Assembly (NCBI GenBank): GCA_902826115.1
Contig: CADEDO010000007.1
Span: 1 to 64,000 of the forward strand
Direction: 5' to 3'
DNA length: 64,000 nucleotides
Source: an uncultured Nitrosomonas sp.
GTDB taxonomy: Bacteria > Pseudomonadota > Gammaproteobacteria > Burkholderiales > Nitrosomonadaceae
Part shown: positions 16,604 to 28,900 of the stretch, one piece after another
Position numbering within the stretch: position 1 is the first letter of the stretch
Layout: every line of letters starts with the position of its first letter
Notes under the pieces: model-generated
The model's input: only the letters and a program-made list of their open reading frames with translations
What the model was told of the DNA's origin: nothing
Databases searched by the model: none
Translations under genes and position numbers: made by a program

Positions 16604-19600
16604 ATGGCAGATAATGACGATCTTGCGCGACGACGAGCGCGCCTGACGCCGGAACAGCGTCAACGATTAACGCAGCGACTCCGGGCAAGCGGTGATTCAT
16701 TAAGACAAGCAACTACCACCATTCCACGCCGACCGGACGGTGAATTCGCAAATCTTTCCTATGCGCAGCAGCGGCACTGGTTTTTATGGCAATTGGATCC
16801 GCAGAGCACGGCATATCATCTGGGCGGCGCGCTGTGTTTGCTTGGGGAACTGGATATTGAAGCTTTGCAGGCAAGTTTCCAGGGGCTGATAACACGGCAT
16901 GAATCGTTGCGCACGGTTTTTCAGGTGGATGAAATAGGATTGCCGCAGCAGAAGATCGATGTGCAAGGGAAATTCGAACTGATTCGGATCGATTTGAGCG
17001 ATTTGCCGGTTGCGCAAAGTCGTCAGCGTGCGCATGAAGAAGCGCTACGGATCAACGTCACGCCGTTCGATCTGACGCAAGGGCCGCTACTGCGTGTGGC
17101 ACTCATCCGGGTGGCTGCGGAAGAACACCATTTGGTGGTAGTGATGCACCATATCATCTCGGACGCCTGGTCCAATCGTATCATTATCGATGAATTCGCT
17201 GCACGCTACCGTGCTCAGGTGGAAGGATTGGAATTTTCGCTGCCGCCGCTGGCGATTCAGTATGCAGATTATGCGCTATGGCAGCGCAACTGGCTGGAAG
17301 CGGGAGAAAAAGAGCGGCAGTTAACCTATTGGCGCAGTCAACTGGGAGAAATGCATCCGGTATTGCAATTGCCTACCGATCACCCGCGCACATCGACAGC
17401 AAATTACCGGGCGGCAAAGCATGATTTTGTGTTGCCAATTGCACTCGCGGCCCGCCTGCAGCGTCAGGCACAGGGTCGGGGAACAACGCTGTTTATGGCA
17501 TTGCTGACTGGTTTTCAGGCATTGTTATATCGCTATACCGGGCAAAGCGATCTGCGCGTGGGCGTACCGATTGCCAACCGTCATCGTGTCGAGATAGAGA
17601 ATATTGTCGGTCTGTTCGTGAATACCCAGGTACTGTGCAACCGCATCGACAGCCGCATGCCGCTGAGCAAGCTACTCGAACGAACCCGTGAGGCCGCGCT
17701 GGGTGCGCAGACGTACCAGGATCTACCGTTTGAGCAACTGGTGGAAGCGCTACAGCCGGAACGCAGTCTGCATCAGAATCCGCTGTTTCAGGTCATGTTT
17801 AATCACCTGCGCGAGGACTATCGCGCACTGGGGCAATTGCCCGGACTGACCGTTGAAGAATATGAACTCGGCGAGCGCGGTGCGCAGTTTGAATTGACGC
17901 TGGATACCGTGGAGAGACCGAACGGACGAATTGACGCACGTTTCACCTACGCCGCCGAATTGTTTGGGGCGGACACGATCAAGCGGTTGAGCGAACATTA
18001 TCTCAGGGTACTGGAACAACTGGCTGAAAGCCCGGAGCGATGTTTGGGCGACATCACGCTCTTAAGCGCAGCGGAATGGCAACAGCTAAAAGATTGGGGG
18101 GTTAACGGACGGCGCTATGCCAATACGGAACCGGTGCACCGCTTGATCGAGCGGCAGGTCAATGATTGTTCTGATGCAACTGCGCTTATTTTTGGCGATA
18201 CGGAGCTTAGTTACGCGCAACTGAATAGCCGGGCGAACCGGCTGGCACATCAACTGATTGCTTTGGGAGTGAAACCCGAGAGTCGGGTAGGGATTGCGGT
18301 GGAACGCTCGGTCGACATGGTGGTTGGGCTGCTGGCGACGCTCAAGGCAGGCGGTGCATACGTGCCGCTGGATCCGGCATATCCGCGGGAGCGGCTGAAT
18401 CACATGGTGACAGACAGCGCGATTGAACTATTGCTGACACAAAGTCATGTCAGAGAGCGGATTCCCCTTGCGGAAGGGTGCCATGTTGTGGAACTGGACA
18501 TGCTGGATTTAACGGACTGGCCGGACAATAATCCGGCAGTGAACCTGCACGGGGAACATCTGGCTTACATCATCTATACCTCCGGCTCCACCGGAAAACC
18601 TAAGGGCGCCGTTAACCGTCACGGTGCGCTGTATAACCGGCTGGTTTGGATGCAGGAAGCCTATTCCCTGGATCATGGCGATACTGTGTTGCAGAAAACA
18701 CCGTTCAGCTTTGATGTGTCAGTTTGGGAATTTTTCTGGCCATTAATGTACGGAGCGCGCCTGGCTATCGCTAATCCGGGTGATCACCGTGATGCCGCGC
18801 GGTTAATTGCACTCATTCAGCAGCACAAAGTAACGACGCTGCATTTTGTTCCGGCCATGTTACGGGCTTTTATGGCAGAAAGCGGTGTTGCAGCCTGCAG
18901 CAGCTTGAAACAAATTGTCTGTAGCGGGGAAGTGCTGCCATTGGAAATGCAAGAAGCCGTTTTCAGGCAACTCCCTAATGTCAAACTTTACAATCTCTAT
19001 GGACCGACGGAAGCGGCCATCGACGTAACCCATTGGACTTGCCGCGATGAAGCATCCAGTAATATTCCGATCGGGCAACCGATAGTCGCTACCCAAACCT
19101 ATATTCTGGATACCGATCTTAACCCGGTGCCACAAGGCGTGGCAGGGGAATTGTATCTTGGCGGCGCTGGACTTGCTCGCGGTTATCTGAATCGGCCTGG
19201 TCTGACAGCGGAGCGGTTCGTGGCGAGCTCGTTTGATGGGAATGGAGCGCGGCTCTACCGCACGGGGGATTGGGCGAGATGGCGATCGGACGGGCAGATT
19301 GAATATTTAGGACGGCTTGATCATCAGGTCAAGGTAAGAGGTTTCCGCATCGAATTGGGTGAGATCGAAACACAGCTATTGTTACAGCCGGGAATCAGAG
19401 AAGCAGTGGTGATGGTGAAAGAAGGATCCAGCGGCGCAAGACTTGTTGCCTATGTGTCGTGTCATGCGAAAAATGAGGTGGATACGGTCGAATTGTGCGG
19501 AGTATTGGGAAAATCCTTGCCCAGTTACATGATTCCATCGGCGATCATCGTGCTGAAGAGCCTGCCGTTGAATGCGAATGGCAAGGTGGATCGCAAACTG

Positions 19601-19933
19601 TTGCCCGAGCCGGAATTCAGTAACGCAGGTCAATACGAAGCGCCGCAAGGTGAAGTGGAAGAAACATTGGCGGCAGTCTGGATGGAAGTTCTGCAGCTTA
19701 AGCGGGTCGGACGAAACGATCATTTCTTTGAGCTGGGAGGGCATTCCCTGTTGATTCTGCAAGTTCGACAGAAATTACAACGCAACAGATCGCTTGCATT
19801 GCCGCTGCGGATGTATTTTGAGCATCCTGTTTTGCATGAAATCGCTGCGATGATACAGACGAGCTCCTTGGCTTCCAATCAGGGCGATGAATTGTCTGAA
19901 ATGTCTGAATTACTTGATTTATTGGAGAATTGA
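16604..19933 (+). CDS. NRPS module C-A(Ser)-PCP
   Basis: 1,109 aa. A short N-terminal docking-like segment precedes the C domain (about 45-475), whose core reads HHIISDA (His182, His183, Asp187; Ala replaces the usual Gly). The A domain has YTSGSTGKPKG at 658-668, FDVSVWEF at 703-710 and LYGPTE; my code reading is D-V-W-H-V-S-L-I-D-K, one residue from a common serine code (D-V-W-H-L-S-L-I-D-K). The PCP has LGGHS with Ser1048. It takes the chain from the PKS ACP and adds serine. The gene lies 77 bp after the PKS and runs directly into the next NRPS gene. Its C domain and the front of its A domain are almost base-for-base repeated in that next gene. Confidence 0.95.
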   Translation: MADNDDLARRRARLTPEQRQRLTQRLRASGDSLRQATTTIPRRPDGEFANLSYAQQRHWFLWQLDPQSTAYHLGGALCLLGELDIEALQASFQGLITRHESLRTVFQVDEIGLPQQKIDVQGKFELIRIDLSDLPVAQSRQRAHEEALRINVTPFDLTQGPLLRVALIRVAAEEHHLVVVMHHIISDAWSNRIIIDEFAARYRAQVEGLEFSLPPLAIQYADYALWQRNWLEAGEKERQLTYWRSQLGEMHPVLQLPTDHPRTSTANYRAAKHDFVLPIALAARLQRQAQGRGTTLFMALLTGFQALLYRYTGQSDLRVGVPIANRHRVEIENIVGLFVNTQVLCNRIDSRMPLSKLLERTREAALGAQTYQDLPFEQLVEALQPERSLHQNPLFQVMFNHLREDYRALGQLPGLTVEEYELGERGAQFELTLDTVERPNGRIDARFTYAAELFGADTIKRLSEHYLRVLEQLAESPERCLGDITLLSAAEWQQLKDWGVNGRRYANTEPVHRLIERQVNDCSDATALIFGDTELSYAQLNSRANRLAHQLIALGVKPESRVGIAVERSVDMVVGLLATLKAGGAYVPLDPAYPRERLNHMVTDSAIELLLTQSHVRERIPLAEGCHVVELDMLDLTDWPDNNPAVNLHGEHLAYIIYTSGSTGKPKGAVNRHGALYNRLVWMQEAYSLDHGDTVLQKTPFSFDVSVWEFFWPLMYGARLAIANPGDHRDAARLIALIQQHKVTTLHFVPAMLRAFMAESGVAACSSLKQIVCSGEVLPLEMQEAVFRQLPNVKLYNLYGPTEAAIDVTHWTCRDEASSNIPIGQPIVATQTYILDTDLNPVPQGVAGELYLGGAGLARGYLNRPGLTAERFVASSFDGNGARLYRTGDWARWRSDGQIEYLGRLDHQVKVRGFRIELGEIETQLLLQPGIREAVVMVKEGSSGARLVAYVSCHAKNEVDTVELCGVLGKSLPSYMIPSAIIVLKSLPLNANGKVDRKLLPEPEFSNAGQYEAPQGEVEETLAAVWMEVLQLKRVGRNDHFFELGGHSLLILQVRQKLQRNRSLALPLRMYFEHPVLHEIAAMIQTSSLASNQGDELSEMSELLDLLEN
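16753..18608 (+). repeat. Long direct repeat, copy 1 (C domain and A-domain front)
   Basis: This 1,856-bp block recurs at 20080-21935, offset 3,327 bp. By eye I find two mismatches (16762 T/C and 18586 C/T), both silent. It runs from the start of the C domain to just past the A3 motif SGSTGKPKG. Beyond it the two genes diverge at once. Confidence 0.9.
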
Positions 19934-22900
19934 TTGGAACTGAATAAGCAGGATATTGCCGAGCGATTTTCCGCGCTTTCCTCCGGCAAGCAAAAGACAT
20001 TTCTTAATGCATTGAAGGAGCGGGGAATTGATTTTTCTTTGCTGCCTATCATTCGACAATCTTCGGATAACCGTCCGATTCTTTCCTACGCGCAGCAGCG
20101 GCACTGGTTTTTATGGCAATTGGATCCGCAGAGCACGGCATATCATCTGGGCGGCGCGCTGTGTTTGCTTGGGGAACTGGATATTGAAGCTTTGCAGGCA
20201 AGTTTCCAGGGGCTGATAACACGGCATGAATCGTTGCGCACGGTTTTTCAGGTGGATGAAATAGGATTGCCGCAGCAGAAGATCGATGTGCAAGGGAAAT
20301 TCGAACTGATTCGGATCGATTTGAGCGATTTGCCGGTTGCGCAAAGTCGTCAGCGTGCGCATGAAGAAGCGCTACGGATCAACGTCACGCCGTTCGATCT
20401 GACGCAAGGGCCGCTACTGCGTGTGGCACTCATCCGGGTGGCTGCGGAAGAACACCATTTGGTGGTAGTGATGCACCATATCATCTCGGACGCCTGGTCC
20501 AATCGTATCATTATCGATGAATTCGCTGCACGCTACCGTGCTCAGGTGGAAGGATTGGAATTTTCGCTGCCGCCGCTGGCGATTCAGTATGCAGATTATG
20601 CGCTATGGCAGCGCAACTGGCTGGAAGCGGGAGAAAAAGAGCGGCAGTTAACCTATTGGCGCAGTCAACTGGGAGAAATGCATCCGGTATTGCAATTGCC
20701 TACCGATCACCCGCGCACATCGACAGCAAATTACCGGGCGGCAAAGCATGATTTTGTGTTGCCAATTGCACTCGCGGCCCGCCTGCAGCGTCAGGCACAG
20801 GGTCGGGGAACAACGCTGTTTATGGCATTGCTGACTGGTTTTCAGGCATTGTTATATCGCTATACCGGGCAAAGCGATCTGCGCGTGGGCGTACCGATTG
20901 CCAACCGTCATCGTGTCGAGATAGAGAATATTGTCGGTCTGTTCGTGAATACCCAGGTACTGTGCAACCGCATCGACAGCCGCATGCCGCTGAGCAAGCT
21001 ACTCGAACGAACCCGTGAGGCCGCGCTGGGTGCGCAGACGTACCAGGATCTACCGTTTGAGCAACTGGTGGAAGCGCTACAGCCGGAACGCAGTCTGCAT
21101 CAGAATCCGCTGTTTCAGGTCATGTTTAATCACCTGCGCGAGGACTATCGCGCACTGGGGCAATTGCCCGGACTGACCGTTGAAGAATATGAACTCGGCG
21201 AGCGCGGTGCGCAGTTTGAATTGACGCTGGATACCGTGGAGAGACCGAACGGACGAATTGACGCACGTTTCACCTACGCCGCCGAATTGTTTGGGGCGGA
21301 CACGATCAAGCGGTTGAGCGAACATTATCTCAGGGTACTGGAACAACTGGCTGAAAGCCCGGAGCGATGTTTGGGCGACATCACGCTCTTAAGCGCAGCG
21401 GAATGGCAACAGCTAAAAGATTGGGGGGTTAACGGACGGCGCTATGCCAATACGGAACCGGTGCACCGCTTGATCGAGCGGCAGGTCAATGATTGTTCTG
21501 ATGCAACTGCGCTTATTTTTGGCGATACGGAGCTTAGTTACGCGCAACTGAATAGCCGGGCGAACCGGCTGGCACATCAACTGATTGCTTTGGGAGTGAA
21601 ACCCGAGAGTCGGGTAGGGATTGCGGTGGAACGCTCGGTCGACATGGTGGTTGGGCTGCTGGCGACGCTCAAGGCAGGCGGTGCATACGTGCCGCTGGAT
21701 CCGGCATATCCGCGGGAGCGGCTGAATCACATGGTGACAGACAGCGCGATTGAACTATTGCTGACACAAAGTCATGTCAGAGAGCGGATTCCCCTTGCGG
21801 AAGGGTGCCATGTTGTGGAACTGGACATGCTGGATTTAACGGACTGGCCGGACAATAATCCGGCAGTGAACCTGCACGGGGAACATCTGGCTTACATCAT
21901 CTATACCTCCGGTTCCACCGGAAAACCTAAGGGCGTGGGGGTGGCGCATGGGCCGTTGGCAATGCATGTGCAATCAATTGGTGAGCTTTATGGTATGACT
22001 GCGGCAGATCGCGAGCTGCAATTTGCCTCGATCAATTTTGATGGTGCGCATGAGCGTTGGCTAGTGCCATTGGCTTTTGGTGCCGCATTGATGCCGCGAG
22101 ACAACGAATTATGGCCGGTTGACCATACGGTTGCTGAGATAGCCAAACATCGTATTACGATTGCTTGCTTTACCCCAGGTTATTTGCAGCAACTGGCGGA
22201 GTTTACCGGTAATGCTGGTCAGGATTTGCCGATTCGTTCCTACACGGTGGGCGGTGAAGCAATGAATCGCACCAGTTTTGATTTTGTGCAACAGACACTG
22301 CATCCACCACGCATTATCAATGGCTATGGTCCGACTGAAACAGTAATCACGCCACTGATTTTTAAAGCCTATCCGGGAACTCAATTTGATTCGGGTTATC
22401 TGCCGATTGGTTCACCGGTGGGGGACCGCACTGCTTATATTGTGGATGCTGAGATGAATCCGGTTGCGCAGGGTGTGACCGGTGAGCTGTATCTCGGTGG
22501 AGTGGGATTGGCACGAGGTTATCTGAACCGGCCGGATCTGACGGCGGAACGGTTCGTGGCGAACCCGTTTGACGGGAACGGGGAACGGCTCTATCGCACA
22601 GGGGATCTGGCGCGATGGCGATCGGACGGGCAGATTGACTATCTGGGGCGGCTTGATCATCAGGTCAAGGTAAGAGGTTTTCGCATTGAACTGGGTGAAA
22701 TCGAAACACAATTATTATTACAGCCGGAAATCAGAGATGCGGTAGTGGTAGCGATGGAAGGGCCTGGCGGTGCAAAGCTTGTGGGTTATATTGTACTGCA
22801 TGCAGGAAGCGAGGTGGACACGTCTGAACTGCGGGGATCCCTGGGGAATTCCTTGCCAGACTACATGATTCCATCGGCAATCATCGTGTTGGATAGCCTG

Positions 22901-25900
22901 CCGCTGAATGCGAATGGCAAGGTGGATCGCAAACTGTTGCCCGAGCCGGAATTTGCAGGTGCGGGTGACTATGAAGCGCCACAAGGGACAGTGGAAGAAC
23001 TATTGACTGCGATTTGGAAAGAAGTGTTGGGAATCGGCCAAGTTGGGCGCAATGATAATTTCTTCGAACTCGGGGGAGATTCTATTCTCAGTCTTCAGAT
23101 TGTGACCAAAGCGCGCCGTGCAGGCTGGAAGATCATGCCGCGGCAATTGTTCGAACGGCAGACAATTGCTGCACTGGCAAGTATTGCCAAGCCGCTGGAA
23201 GAGCTTGCTAAAACGATTCCTGCACAGCGTGATTTATCGGATATCACCGCGCCCATTCCCATGTTGCCGATTCAGCTTGATTTTTTTGCACAAGCGATAC
23301 CCAGGCGGCAGCACTGGAATCAGGCGGTACTGCTGAAAAGCCGCCAGCCTTTACAGGAAAATTGGCTGGATCAGGTATTGCAAGCTGTTGTACAGCATCA
23401 TCAGGCATTGCATTTTTGTTATAGGGAACAAACCAACGGTCAATGGCAGCAAATGAACGCTGAATCCAGTACGCAGGAAGTGTTGTGGGTTCGGCAGGCG
23501 GCAGATGCTGAACAGTTACTGGCGCTCTGTAATGAAGCCCAGCGCAGTCTGAATCTGCAGCAAGGATCGCTGCTACGCGCCATGCTGGTGGATATGGCGG
23601 ATCATACTCAACGTTTGCTGTTGGTTGTGCATCATTTGGTGATTGATGGTGTTTCCTGGCGCATTCTGATAGAGGATCTGGAGATCGCCTATCATCAGGC
23701 GATGAATCATGCAGCTATTAACTTGTCCGAAGTGACTACCGGTTACCCGGTATGGACTCAGCGGCTGCAACAGTATTCGGATGGTCATGCGGTTGAGTTT
23801 GCCTATTGGCAAGGCCAGGCGAATGTACCCGTTTCCCTTCCTTGTGATTTCCCAGAAGGTTCCAATAGTACGTTTAACCATACTCGCATCACCGCGAGGC
23901 TTGATCAGACGCGAACTCAGGCGTTGCTCAAAGACGCACCGGTTGCCTATCGCACGCAAGTCAACGATTTGCTGCTTACCGCGCTAGGCAGCGCCTTATG
24001 TCAATGGAGCGGGCATCAGAAGATTCTGGTAAACCTTGAAGGCCATGGACGTGAAGATCTTTATCCTGATATCGATCTGTCCAGGACGATTGGATGGTTT
24101 ACTACGCTGTTTCCGGTAATCCTCGATCCATCAGGTGATTTATCACAAAGAATCAAGCGTATTAAGGAGAGTTTGCGGCAAATTCCCAGTAAAGGATTGG
24201 GTTATGGTTTATTCAAACACTACGGCACTGCAGCACAACGGCAAATTATCCACGGTCTTCCCAAGGCGCAAGTGGTATTTAATTATTTGGGGCAATTTGA
24301 TTCCAGTTTCGGAGAACAGGCTCCTTGGATGTTGGCTGATGAAGCGCTAGGTGATTTGATGGATCATGACGTGAACCAGCAGCATGACCTTTCGATTAAC
24401 AGCTACATCTACAGTGGTGAGCTGTGTCTGGAAGTCAACTACAGTGAAGTCCGCTATGCCAAAACAGCAATTGAAGCATTTGTCGAATCGTTACTGATTG
24501 AACTCAAAGCGATTATTGATCATTGTGGGCGCGGTGTTCGCGGAGTGACACCTTCTGATTTTCCTTTGGTTCAGCTGACTCAGGATGAGTTGGATGACTT
24601 ACCTATTCCTGTTGAGCAACTTGAGGATCTTTATCCGCTGTCACCGATGCAAACCGGCATGCTGTTTCATAGTGTATTTGATCAGAATGGCGGCATGTAT
24701 CTCAACCAACTAAGCGCTGATATTGAGCATCTGTCGGTGGAGCGATTCAGAGCTGTCTGGCAGTCTGCGATTGACCGACATGAGATATTGCGAACCGGTT
24801 TTGTGCAGGAAGGAAAAATACCGTTGCAATGGGTAGCGAAAGTAGCTGAATTACCTTTCATTGTGCATGACTGGCGCAATCAGAATATGCGCTCTTTAGC
24901 TTATCAAAAGCGTGATTTGGATGCGCTCGCGCAATCAGAGCACGCGTCAGGCATCGATCTGAAAAAACCACCGCTGATTCGGATTGTCGTGGTACGCCTC
25001 ACTGATGAGCGATATCACGTCATCATGACCATCCATCATTTACTGTTGGATGGCTGGAGTACTTCTCAATTGCTGGGTGAAGTGCTGCGGCATTATGGTG
25101 GTGCGACGCTGCCATCGCTTCGCACGCACTACCGGGATTTCATTGAATGGTTGCGTGATCGAGATCAGAAAGCATCTGGAGCTTATTGGCAGGAGCGTTT
25201 ACGCGATATCACTGAATCCACCCGATTAGCGGATGTGTTTCCAGCATCAACAACGCATGAGAGCTATGGAGAATCCATTCATCCGCTCAACCGGACCTTG
25301 AACGATGATTTAGTTCATTTTTGCAAACGCGAACACATTACGATCAATACAGTAATACAAGCTGCGTGGGCTTTGTTGCTTGGTCATTATACGGGTCAGC
25401 AAACGGTTACCTTTGGGGTGACTGTGGCGGGCAGGCCGGCAGATTTGCCGGGAGCGGATCAGATACTCGGACTCTTCATCAATACCTTGCCAGTGAGTAT
25501 TGCACTGAAACCTGAATGGGCGGTCGGTACGTGGCTCCGGGATTTACAAATACAAAACTTGGCTTCTCGCGAACATGAACACACGCCACTGTATGAAATT
25601 CAGCGTTGGGCGGGGCAAAGCCGGCAGGGACTGTTTGATAGTATTTTAGTGTTTGAAAATTATCCCATTGATGAAGCATTCAAACAGCATACGCCGGGCG
25701 GATTGGCTTTTTCCGGTGTCAAAGGCCGGGAGGCCACCAATTATCCGATGACCGTATCGGTGGTAGAGAATGATGGATTGACCTTGCAATATGGGTATGC
25801 CTGCAAAGATTTTGCGCAAGCAACGGTCCGTTGTATCGCGGTGCAAGTTGAACAACTGCTGCGTGAAATCATGCGAAACGAAGTCAAATGTTTAGGTGAC

Positions 25901-28900
25901 ATCACGCGATTGAGCTTGGCGGAATGGCAACAGCTGAAAGACTGGGGGATTAACGAACGGTGCTATGCCAATACCGAGCCGGTGCATCGTTTGATTGAGC
26001 GGCAAGCGAGTGAGCATCCTGATGCGATCGCACTCATTTTTGGTGAGATGACACTCAGTTACGCTGAGCTGAACCGGCAGGCAAATCGGCTGGCGCACCA
26101 ATTGATTACGCTGGGAGTCAAGCCGGAGAGCCGGATAGGGATTGCAGTGGAACGCTCGATTGATATGCTGGCTGGGTTGCTGGCGACGCTCAAAGCAGGT
26201 GCAGCGTATGTATCATTGGATCCGGACTATCCGCGCGAGCGGTTGGATCACATGGTGGCGGACAGCGCGATTGAATTGCTGTTGACGCAAAGCCCGCTGC
26301 GGGCACGGATTCCGCATGCTGCGACTTGTCATGTGCTGGAATTGGATACACTGGATTTGACCGGCTGGCCGGAAAACAATCCCGATGTGGGACTGCAGGG
26401 TGGGCATCTGGCCTATATTATTTATACTTCCGGTTCTACCGGGAAACCCAAGGGTGTGGGTGTATCCCATTTTGCCCTGTCTCAACATGTTCAGGCCGCG
26501 ATAGATTCATTTAATCTGAGTATCGCAGATCGAGTATTACTGTTCTCGACGATTAATTTTGATGCTTTTATCGATCAGTTTTTCCCCGCGTTATGTGTCG
26601 GAGCAAGTATTGTTTTACGCGACTCGACCTTATGGGATAGCGAGACTTTTTATCGTGAATTGCTTGCCAGGCAGATTACAGTCGCTGACTTAACGACTGC
26701 GTACTGGCAATTATTGATCAGTGATTTTGCCAAGATAGGCGCGCGCCATTACGGTTCACTCAGGCAGATGAATGTAGGTGGCGAACGAATGCCACCTGAA
26801 GCATTGGATATATGGCGTGAGGCTGGATTGGATGCGGTCACATTATTTAATGCTTACGGACCTACTGAAGCGGTTGTCACAGCAACTTTTGCAGATTGCA
26901 GTACACATTTACCCAAGCAGGTTGCCCGTTCTAACAATATTGCGATTGGCAGACCACTGGCCGGACGTCATATTTACTTGCTTGATGCCAACTTGGCGCC
27001 TGTACTGCCTGGAGTTTCCGGTGAACTTTATATCGGTGGAGAATTGCTCGCGCGCGGATATTTGAATAGACCAGAATTAACTGCGGAGCGGTTTATCGCC
27101 GATCCTTTTGATCAAAAAGGAGGGCGGCTTTACCGCACCGGAGATCTGGCGAGATGGCGTTCGGACGGGCAAATAGAATATATGGGCCGTCTGGATCATC
27201 AAGTTAAGGTCAGGGGATTTCGCATTGAACTCGGAGAAGTGGAGGCGCAGCTTTTATTACAACCGGAAGTAAGAGAAGCGGTAGTGATCGCCAAGGAAGG
27301 ACCCAGCGGAGTAAGGCTGGTAGCCTATATTTCGTTGCATGCAGGCAGTACGCTGGATACCACGGTGCTGCGTGAATCGATGGAAAAAGCTTTGCCGGAT
27401 TACATGATGCCATCGGTAATTGTTGTTTTGGAGCGCCTGCCGTTGAGTGTGAACGGAAAGGTGGATCGCAAATTGCTGCCCGAACCGGAATTTGTCAGCG
27501 CGAACCAATATGAAGCGCCGCAAGGTGAGGTGGAAGCCGCATTAGTTGCGATCTGGGTGGAAGTACTTGGCATAAGTCAGATAGGGCGCAGCGATAACTT
27601 CTTCGAACTGGGAGGAGATTCGATCCTCAGCTTGCAGATTGTCACTAAAGCGCGCCGGACGGGTTGGAAAATCACGCCGCGACAATTATTCGAGCAACAG
27701 ACAATTGCTGCATTGGCGCAGGTGGCAGAGGTCGTATCTGAATCCTTGGTCGAGGAATCTCAGCCTGAGAATGCTTGTCTGGAAGATTATCTGGATGCTG
27801 GAATAATGGCTGAGTTGCCATTCGGAAATAGTCAAATAGAAGATATCTATCCCTTGTCGCCGACGCAAGAAGGGATGTTATTCCATACACTGGCGGCGCC
27901 AGGTACCGGACTGTATGTGAATCAGATGAGTGTTGCAGTGGAAGGGCTTGATGCGGAACGGCTGGCACATGCTTGGCAACAAATGGTCATCCGGCATCCG
28001 GTATTGCGCACAGGATTTTTATGGCAAGCGGGACTTGTCCATCCGTTGCAGATTGTATTTAAACAAGTCGAAGCTACTGTCACTTATATGGATTGGCGCG
28101 GTAATCATCATCTGGAAGAGTGCATTGTTGCCTATGCGGATGAAGAATTAAGGCGAGAGTTTGATTTTCTTAATCCTCCGATTCGATTGAGTTTGATCCG
28201 GATAGACGAGAACCGCCATCAATTAGTATGGACCAAACACCATATATTGCTGGATGGTTGGGGTGATTCCATGCTGATCAGTGATTGGTTGCGTTGCTAT
28301 AACGGCGAAACGCTTGCGCAACCAGGACCGGATTATAGTGTTTATGTGCGCTGGCTTGCAAAGCAAGATAAGCAGATGAACCAGCATTTCTGGCAAGCTG
28401 AGCTTGGTGACACGGAAGGTCCGACACTCTTAGCGAAATCGATCAATACGATAGTCAAAAAAGACGGTCGATCCGATTTTGCACAGATTTATACGCATCT
28501 GAATCCCGAAGAAACACGCCGGTTGCAAGCGTTTGCACAACAAATGCACATTACGTTGAATACTTTCGTGCAAGCGGCATGGGCGTTACTGTTACAACGC
28601 TACACAGGGAAACAGACGGTGATTTTTGGTGCCACCGTCGCAGGTCGACCACCCAGCTTGCCCAAAGCTGATCAGATTCTTGGCTTGTTTATCAATACCA
28701 TTCCTATTCCGGTTGAGCGACGCAGTGATTTGACAGTCGGCGAATATTTAAGCGCGTTGCAGGCGACCAATGCCCGTTTGCGCGACTATGAATATACATC
28801 GCTGGCAGATATCCAGCGTTGGGCAGGTTTTTCCGGTCAGCCGCTGTTTGACAGTATTGTCGTATTTGAAAACTATCCTATCGAAGCCGCATTGCGCAGT

